From the IMG/VR virus record IMGVR_UViG_3300006871_000005, positions 1 to 41,627 of that record: a stretch of 41,627 bases of DNA; one strand, written 5' to 3'. Both the position numbers and the translations under genes were made by a program. Every line of letters begins with the position of its first letter. Positions within the stretch are counted from its first letter, which is position 1. Source of the stretch: a virus. Shown one piece after another: positions 36,900 to 41,627 of this stretch. The notes below the pieces were generated by a model. That model ran no database searches. It had not been told where the DNA came from and saw nothing but the letters and a program-made list of their open reading frames with translations.

Positions 36900-37765
36900 C
36901 TCTGCGGGTTGTAGGGCCGGCCAGTCGCCGGGTCGTCGCCGAACTCGGACCGGCCGCGCTTCGCCTCGCGGCGCTTCCTGGCGGTGTGCTCTGGGTTCTC
37001 CCAGTCCTTGCCCATGTTGTCGAGCACCGCCGACAGACTATAGCCGTAGGGCTTGCCGTTCTTGTCCCTCAGCGCCTTCAGGCCATCGCGCGACTTCTTG
37101 AGAGCGCCCTTCAGCAGTTCGGGTGTCTTCCAGGATGAGCAGGTGCCCTCCTCCGCGGCCGCCAGTGCCTTGGCCGAGTCCTTGGGCGTCACCACGGCCT
37201 GCTGGCCCTCGTCGTCCTCGTGGAGAGCCCGCCAGGCTCTCAGGATGCGAGCCTTCTCGTCCTTCGGCAGTCCGCCGTTCGTGATGACGAGATCGCGGTG
37301 GGGGATCCCCTCACTCTCAGATTGAGATTGAACTTGAGATTGAACTTCATCTTCATCTTGTGCGGACACTAAAGGGTCTGAGTGCATTTCCACTCGACGC
37401 GGCAAGTGGATTTCCACTCCGTCAGATACATTGACTACCGGCGAGCAATAGACTGACGCGGCTGATGTGTGGTAGCTGCGGCCGAGGTCCTGGAAGCGGT
37501 CGAACTCCGCAACAAACAGCGCCTCACGGCCTTCCACGTCCCGCGCGTGGATAAGCCAGCCGAGCGCGACGCACTCGTTGCGGATTTCTTCGATCTCCTT
37601 CCAGGACTCACACGTGCCGCCGAGGCAGAGCGAGGAAAGCTCGCGCGCCGAGTATGGCAGGAAGCCATCGCGGTCGGTGTACGCCTGAATCGCGGCGAAC
37701 ACAGCGCGCGCCGGCCAACTCGCCTTGAACCACTTCCCCGACGCCAGCAGTTCGCGGTGGATCAT
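36896..37765 (-). CDS. Replication initiation or helicase-loader-like protein, 289 aa
   Basis: The N-terminal half has winged-helix features (MIHRELLASGKWFKA, AARAVFAAIQAYTD, then SARELSSLCLGG), and the C-terminal half includes GWLIHARDVEGREAL and a basic tail ending GRPYNPQR. The order is that of phage replisome organiser or O-like proteins. I choose the ATG at 37765 because GAGGGG lies before it; the ATG at 37780 (five residues longer) has none. A glutamine/serine stretch (QSQVQSQSESEG) is a linker. Confidence 0.55.
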   Translation of the reverse strand: MIHRELLASGKWFKASWPARAVFAAIQAYTDRDGFLPYSARELSSLCLGGTCESWKEIEEIRNECVALGWLIHARDVEGREALFVAEFDRFQDLGRSYHTSAASVYCSPVVNVSDGVEIHLPRRVEMHSDPLVSAQDEDEVQSQVQSQSESEGIPHRDLVITNGGLPKDEKARILRAWRALHEDDEGQQAVVTPKDSAKALAAAEEGTCSSWKTPELLKGALKKSRDGLKALRDKNGKPYGYSLSAVLDNMGKDWENPEHTARKRREAKRGRSEFGDDPATGRPYNPQR

Positions 37766-37766
37766 C

Positions 37767-38138
37767 CTACCCCTCGCCATGAGGCTTCTCGAACGGAGGC
37801 GGAAGCGGGATCGGGCCACAGACCGCGATCGCATCGGGCCAGTGGAGATCGTTTCCGGCCCCCGAGTCCCAGTCGGGCCCCAAGCTCAACTCACTCCGAT
37901 CGATCTTCACGGGTACGGCCGTCACCCCGTCCGTCGCCCACAGCCATGTCCCATCCGGCCACACCCTCCCAGGCCAGTTCTCCCACTCCACGCGGCACCC
38001 CCAAACGAGAATGGCGCCCGAGATCTCGCGAGGGTTGGGTCCCCGCTCGACCATCGGGCGCCAGGCTATCCCCGACACCAGTCCCCGCCCCGCGCGTCCC
38101 AACTCCGGCGGGGGCGGCGCATCGCGCCGCAGACGCAT
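37767..38138 (-). CDS. Hypothetical protein, 123 aa
   Basis: This frame ends with TAG two bases before the replication gene's start. The central part is convincing (ISGAILVWGCRVEWENW, RVWPDGTWLWATDGVTAVPV) and likely forms a small beta domain. The first 25 residues (RRDAPPPPELGR) may not belong, because no ribosome-binding site supports the ATG at 38138; an inner GTG or ATG is possible. The function is unknown. Confidence 0.5.
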   Translation of the reverse strand: MRLRRDAPPPPELGRAGRGLVSGIAWRPMVERGPNPREISGAILVWGCRVEWENWPGRVWPDGTWLWATDGVTAVPVKIDRSELSLGPDWDSGAGNDLHWPDAIAVCGPIPLPPPFEKPHGEG

Positions 38139-38161
38139 TCACGCACGACGCGCGCCGAGCG

Positions 38162-38917
38162 TCAAGCATGATTCAGACTCTCCCGCACGGCCTTCGCGAC
38201 GGCGCGGCCCATCGCAATGGGCACCCCGTTGCCGATGGCATGGATCTTCGCCGCCACGGTCATTCCCGGAAGATCGAAGCTCTCCGGAAGCCCCTGCGCG
38301 CTGACCGCCTCTCGGAAATAGCGCTGCGTCTTGGCGCCCATGATGTAGCCGCTGCGCTCAGCGCCGTTCGGCCGCCGCGTCTTCTTGGCGCTTCCGCCGC
38401 CGCCAATCGCCACCGGAACCCAACGACCGCCGCTCGCGAGAACGGCCGGTAGAGGATTCGGGCAGTGAAGGACCAGTTCCTCTACGGCCAGCGCGCGCCC
38501 GTCTCGAGTACCGAACGAGAAGCGCCGAAGCCGCGACGTGTGTCCGCCGACCCAAACGTCACGGATCAGCCGCTCCCGGACGACATAGCCTTCGACGATG
38601 GGCGGCGGCGCCTCGGGGACTTCCTCCATGAGGAACCATCTCGGCGCAGCCTCCGATACGCAGCGGACGTACTCCGGGATCAGGTCGGCCGCCACCTTCT
38701 CCTCGCCGTAGACGTGCCGCACGAGGTTCGCCAGACGCGAGAACCGCTGACATGGCGGCCCGCCGATCACGCCGTCAAACTTGCCAGCCGGCGGATGAAA
38801 CGTCTTGATGTCGCCGCCCCACAGTAGGTCGGGACCTCGCACGACGCAGAAGCCCTCTTGCTCGAAGGCCATATCGAGTAGCCCGATCCCCGGAAACAGC
38901 GACAGCACGAGACTCAC
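38162..38917 (-). CDS. DNA C5-cytosine methyltransferase, 251 aa
   Basis: Recognisable motifs are I (LSLFPGIGLLDMAF, residues 5-18), IV (GGPPCQRFS, 52-60, with catalytic C56), VI (MEEVPE, 97-102), VIII (SRLRRFSF) and X (AIGNGVPIAMGRAVA). The length is short, so the target-recognition region is small. A GTG at 38917 overlaps the previous stop. Together with the SPPF-type enzyme at 2731-3702 the phage has two methyltransferases. Orphan phage C5 methylases commonly protect against host restriction. Confidence 0.88.
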   Translation of the reverse strand: MSLVLSLFPGIGLLDMAFEQEGFCVVRGPDLLWGGDIKTFHPPAGKFDGVIGGPPCQRFSRLANLVRHVYGEEKVAADLIPEYVRCVSEAAPRWFLMEEVPEAPPPIVEGYVVRERLIRDVWVGGHTSRLRRFSFGTRDGRALAVEELVLHCPNPLPAVLASGGRWVPVAIGGGGSAKKTRRPNGAERSGYIMGAKTQRYFREAVSAQGLPESFDLPGMTVAAKIHAIGNGVPIAMGRAVAKAVRESLNHA

Positions 38918-39129
38918 TTCGCCCTCGGCCTTCCACGCGGCCGGTAGGCTCGCGGCTCCTTCGGCCAGCGCTGGATCTCGGCCACGGCAAGCGCGACGGT
39001 CAGGTGCTTCCGCAGCGCCTGCTCGACGACGCTGGACTGCGTGACGCCCGCGGTCCTCCGGTACGCGATGTACCGCAGGAGGTCGCGGTGGACCCGCGCG
39101 TCGATCAGCGGCGTGATCTTGACCTTCAC
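38914..39129 (-). CDS. Ribbon-helix-helix DNA-binding protein, 71 aa
   Basis: The strand and helices VKVKITPLIDARVHRDL and VTQSSVVEQALRKHL fit an Arc/CopG-like ribbon-helix-helix protein. The GTG at 39129 overlaps the RecT stop and follows AGGAGAGG. A basic C-terminus (PRAYRPRGRPRAK) would help DNA contact. It probably regulates early transcription or assists recombination, judged only from its fold. Confidence 0.65.
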   Translation of the reverse strand: MKVKITPLIDARVHRDLLRYIAYRRTAGVTQSSVVEQALRKHLTVALAVAEIQRWPKEPRAYRPRGRPRAK

Positions 39130-39890
39130 GCGACTTCCTCTCCTGGCTGTCGCTCCTCTGCGGCCTCGGTGGCCGCGCCCAGCTCCGGGACCTCCACGTC
39201 GAACGGCTGCCGGTCCCCCGTGTCCGCCGCCTCGTCCAGCGAAAGCGCCGTCTGCATCTCGACGGACAGCGGCATCAGCTTCATCAGCGAGAGCACGGCC
39301 GTCTTGCAGGCCATCGCCGCATAGTCGGTGACCCACGGCCCGGACTTACCTGCGCGGCTCCGCGCCTTCCGCGACTCGATCTCCTTCCGCGTGTGGACGA
39401 CGAACATCGTCCCGCCCTGGATCGTGTCCACGGTGCAGTAGGCGTGCGTGAGCTTGAGCGGGTCCGTCTCCTCGCCGGGCTTGTGCTTGAGCACGCCCCG
39501 TGCGCCATATTCGTAGTCGAAGATGTCCCCTTGGAAGACGGCGTGCGCGCTCATCGATGTCACCATGCCGGACCGCCACGCCAGTTGCGCGAGCCCTCGG
39601 TATCCAGTCACGAGCACGCATTCCCTACCGAACGGGATGCACCAGCACTGCCCGAGCACGCCGGGCTCAAGACCGAGCTTCGCCGCCTGCAAGAACGCGG
39701 CGAGCGTGCTGGCGCGGTCACAGTCCAGGAGCGCGGGCATCTTCCGGATCTCCGTCTGCACGATGACGACGAAGCGTTCCGGCGTCATGCCCTTCGGCAA
39801 GATCCGGCGCAGGACTTCGAGCATCTTCGGGCCGCGGAGCTCGTCCATCAGCGCGGCCTTCTTCGTGGACTCCGCTACGAGTTGGGTCAC
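39126..39890 (-). CDS. recT: RecT-family single-strand annealing protein, 254 aa
   Basis: Motifs typical of the RecT family are seen: LRRILPKGMTPERF, CDRASTLAAFLQAAKLGLEP, CWCIPFGRECVLVTGYRG and the later KTAVLSLMKLMPL. The protein binds ssDNA made by the exonuclease and anneals homologous strands, driving replication-coupled recombination. The GTG at 39890 has GGGAGGT upstream and overlaps the previous stop. Together with the YqaJ exonuclease it forms the RecE/RecT-like pair. Confidence 0.88.
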   Translation of the reverse strand: MTQLVAESTKKAALMDELRGPKMLEVLRRILPKGMTPERFVVIVQTEIRKMPALLDCDRASTLAAFLQAAKLGLEPGVLGQCWCIPFGRECVLVTGYRGLAQLAWRSGMVTSMSAHAVFQGDIFDYEYGARGVLKHKPGEETDPLKLTHAYCTVDTIQGGTMFVVHTRKEIESRKARSRAGKSGPWVTDYAAMACKTAVLSLMKLMPLSVEMQTALSLDEAADTGDRQPFDVEVPELGAATEAAEERQPGEEVA

Positions 39891-40093
39891 TGAATGGTAC
39901 CTCCCATGTTTGCGAGCTTGTCGGTGAGATCGCGCGCGAGTGCCATGAGGTCTTTGTAGCAGTCCTCGCAGACATCCACCGCATCCGAGATCGGATCTCC
40001 CGGGAATGCCTTCGCGTACTCGGCCTCCACCTCTTCGCGCGATCGCTCGGCGACGCAGGTTGCCCCGCAATGCGACCACACGAACCTCGTCAT
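39887..40093 (-). CDS. Small zinc-binding protein between exonuclease and RecT, 68 aa
   Basis: The ATG at 40093 overlaps the exonuclease stop. The sequence begins MTRFVWSHCGATCVAER and has VDVCEDCYKDLMAL; the CxxxC and CxxC pairs would bind one zinc. It lies inside the recombination operon, coupled on both sides, so it may help the exonuclease-RecT pair or bind DNA. No known family is certain. Confidence 0.6.
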   Translation of the reverse strand: MTRFVWSHCGATCVAERSREEVEAEYAKAFPGDPISDAVDVCEDCYKDLMALARDLTDKLANMGGTIQ

Positions 40094-41427
40094 CCCGCGG
40101 CCCTCTTCTCGTGTCGCCGCAGCACGCGGAACTCCGCCGCCTTCACGACGTGCTCGGCGCGCTGCTGGGTCCGGTACGAATAGCGGACGCCTGACGCGAG
40201 CGTGCCTTCCGTCGCATCGGCCAGCGCCGCCTTGATCCTCTGGTTCGCCACTTCGAGGTCCTTCTCGACGGTCGCCTTCGCGCGGAGCAGCTCCTCCCGC
40301 TCGCGGTCGAGGTCGATGAACTCCCCGGGCAGCGCGATGACCGCGCCAGTGTCCCGCGGATACAGCAACTTCAGCGCCTCGCGGCTCGCCTCCGTCCCGT
40401 CCGGCGCCGGCGGCAAGTCCTTCTCGACGCGCTCCCAGAAGTCGGCCTCCGCGTCGTTGAGCCGCGCAATGAACGCATCGTCCCGCGGCAGGTCGATCCA
40501 GAGCAGCCGCGACCCGTTCACCAGCACCACGACGGACGCCCACGAGAGGCCGGTGACGGCGAGTTGGTGCTGCACCTGAGCGACGACGTGCGGCGGCGCG
40601 CCCTCCGTCCATGACCAGCCCATGCCCGTCGTCTTGAGCTCGATCACGCCGAACGGCAGCGGGGTTCCCGGATCTTCCTTCCGGAACCGCCAAGCGTCGG
40701 GCGTTGCGAGTTGCCACGATCGTTCCGCGGAGCGGCAGAGCGTCGAACACGGCTGGACCTCGTGGCCCGTCTCTTTCCCGTACTCCGCGAGGACGATGGG
40801 CTCGAGCAGCGTGCCCCACCGCATCCGCTCGGAATCGTCGCGCTCCGGGCTCAGCCCCTTCTTGTCCGCGTACACCGACAGCGGGGACGCCCACGGCGAA
40901 ATCCCGAGGATCGCCGCCGCGTCGCTCGACCCGATGCCCTTGCGCCGCTCGGCAAGCCACGTCTCCCGGTCGCGCGAGTCGCAGACCACCTCGAAGGCCG
41001 CCGCGGTCGAGACGACCTTGGGAAGTTGCACGGCCACACTCACGCCTTCCCTGTAGTAGCCGTTAGAGGTTCCGTACCATCGGATTGTGACATAGCCCTT
41101 GAGGGTGGCGAACTTGTAGAACGTCCAGGTGAAGGACTCTCCCGGATAGTGACTCGCCGGGGGCGGAGCGTCATCGCTTGAGACGGCCTCCGCCATCGTA
41201 AGCGGAGACCCCAGGAGATCGTGCAGGTCGCCATCCACGTCCTCGATGCTCACCGATTCGCAGCAATCTTGCTCGTGCCACAACCGAACGAGCGTGCCGT
41301 CCGTAGCCGCGAGGTGCAGTTCATCCCCGCTGCGCTCCGCCAAGCTCAATGTCTTCCCGACCATCAGCGAAAGGTCTTCCAAAGATCCTGAGTTCCACCG
41401 CCCCACGCTCTCAAAATCGATCGTCAC
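40090..41427 (-). CDS. YqaJ-type exonuclease with extra N-terminal domain, 445 aa
   Basis: Residues 150 onward form a YqaJ/lambda-exonuclease-like domain: IGSSDAAAILG (166-176), GTLLEPIV (E209), ATPDAW (D244) and VIELKTT (E263, K265). It digests dsDNA for RecT. Residues 20-135 form a separate domain with WHEQDCCESVSIEDV, LLGSPL and TWTFYKFATLKGYV, then TIRWYGTSNGYY. This closely resembles a small protein (DUF7448-like) normally encoded alone. A GTG at 41427 has GGGAGG six bases upstream and overlaps the previous stop. The fusion is unusual. Confidence 0.85.
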   Translation of the reverse strand: MTIDFESVGRWNSGSLEDLSLMVGKTLSLAERSGDELHLAATDGTLVRLWHEQDCCESVSIEDVDGDLHDLLGSPLTMAEAVSSDDAPPPASHYPGESFTWTFYKFATLKGYVTIRWYGTSNGYYREGVSVAVQLPKVVSTAAAFEVVCDSRDRETWLAERRKGIGSSDAAAILGISPWASPLSVYADKKGLSPERDDSERMRWGTLLEPIVLAEYGKETGHEVQPCSTLCRSAERSWQLATPDAWRFRKEDPGTPLPFGVIELKTTGMGWSWTEGAPPHVVAQVQHQLAVTGLSWASVVVLVNGSRLLWIDLPRDDAFIARLNDAEADFWERVEKDLPPAPDGTEASREALKLLYPRDTGAVIALPGEFIDLDREREELLRAKATVEKDLEVANQRIKAALADATEGTLASGVRYSYRTQQRAEHVVKAAEFRVLRRHEKRAAG

Positions 41428-41582
41428 CACAGCCCTCCCGCTTTGCCGGCCGCGTGCAGCAGTCCTAGCGCCACGAGCACGCAGCACCACTTGAACGCCC
41501 GCGACTCCCGCAGCTTCGCCGCAGCGCGCCGCACCGCGTCAGACTGGACCGACGCCGAACCTTCCCAGCTATTCCTCAGCAT
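41424..41582 (-). CDS. Small protein with one hydrophobic segment, 52 aa
   Basis: The ATG at 41582 has AAGGA upstream and opens 52 codons ending in TGA that overlaps the exonuclease start. It begins MLRNSWEGSASVQSDAV and has one hydrophobic segment (WCCVLVALGLLHAAG). Its 5' part is duplicated at 1-65 by the circular overlap. It is the first gene of the recombination operon. The role is unknown; it could be a small membrane-anchored protein. Confidence 0.6.
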   Translation of the reverse strand: MLRNSWEGSASVQSDAVRRAAAKLRESRAFKWCCVLVALGLLHAAGKAGGLW

Positions 41583-41627
41583 CTTCGTTCCTTCCGATCG
41601 GTTGATGGCCGGGCGGCTCGGCTTGAG
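41518..41627. repeat. Right copy of 110-bp terminal direct repeat
   Basis: This is identical to positions 1-110. One of the two copies must be dropped before counting genes or computing genome length. Confidence 0.95.

Overview
The window is one apparently complete genome of a tailed bacteriophage. Positions 1-110 are repeated exactly at 41518-41627, so the sequence closes into a circle of about 41,517 bp. Base composition is GC-rich and codon use favours G/C at third positions. The virion genes form an HK97-fold, long-tailed (siphovirus-like) set: small and large terminase, a portal fused to a Mu gpF-like domain, an HK97-type prohead protease, a major capsid protein, connectors, a tail tube, tail-assembly chaperones, a short tape measure and tail-tip or fibre proteins. 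Several proteins with cleavable-looking Sec signal peptides and a transglycosylase-like lysis protein suggest a high-GC Gram-negative host, but the sequence does not name it. I see no integrase, tRNA, CRISPR array or recognisable repressor.

Layout. Two genes run rightward (1358-3702): a Swi2/Snf2-like helicase and a SPPF-type DNA methyltransferase, ended by a hairpin terminator at 3711-3739. Everything else is on the minus strand. Read leftward from the divergent control region at 1201-1357, and across the circle junction, come small zinc-ribbon and hypothetical proteins (1200 to 244), then a recombination and replication module (41582 to about 35670): a YqaJ exonuclease with an extra N-terminal domain, RecT, a ribbon-helix-helix protein, a C5-cytosine methyltransferase, a replication-initiation-like protein and a PD-(D/E)XK nuclease. 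A run of small accessory genes follows (about 35670 to 31903), including a nucleoside deoxyribosyltransferase-like protein, a degenerate HNH protein and a winged-helix-like protein. A 419-base region without a convincing gene (31484-31902) carries a Fur-box-like palindrome and several hairpins. The morphogenesis block runs from 29549 to 6884, and lysis and membrane proteins occupy about 6783 to 3788. Most neighbouring minus-strand genes overlap by ATGA or GTGA or touch, so the block reads as a tightly coupled transcription unit.

The most unusual object is a 1,670-bp transposase-less mobile element at 29694-31363. It has 17-bp terminal inverted repeats (16 of 17 match), a perfect 9-bp target duplication (GAACAATCG) and visibly lower GC. 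It packs three genes from end to end: a ribbon-helix-helix-like protein, an unrecognised 264-aa protein and a PIN-domain ribonuclease. It looks like a mobile toxin-antitoxin cassette. Removing the element and one target copy restores a 76-codon phage reading frame that the insertion split.

Other points are an in-frame portal-UGA-protease arrangement with a likely CTG start, a nine-residue motif shared by the protease N-terminus and the capsid N-terminus, a DnaJ-like zinc knuckle inside the terminase nuclease domain, a probable -2 frameshift in the tail chaperone genes, a tandem pair of exported paralogues next to an exported protein with five 11-residue repeats, two putative TIM-barrel glycosidase-like proteins, and several very short coupled membrane peptides.
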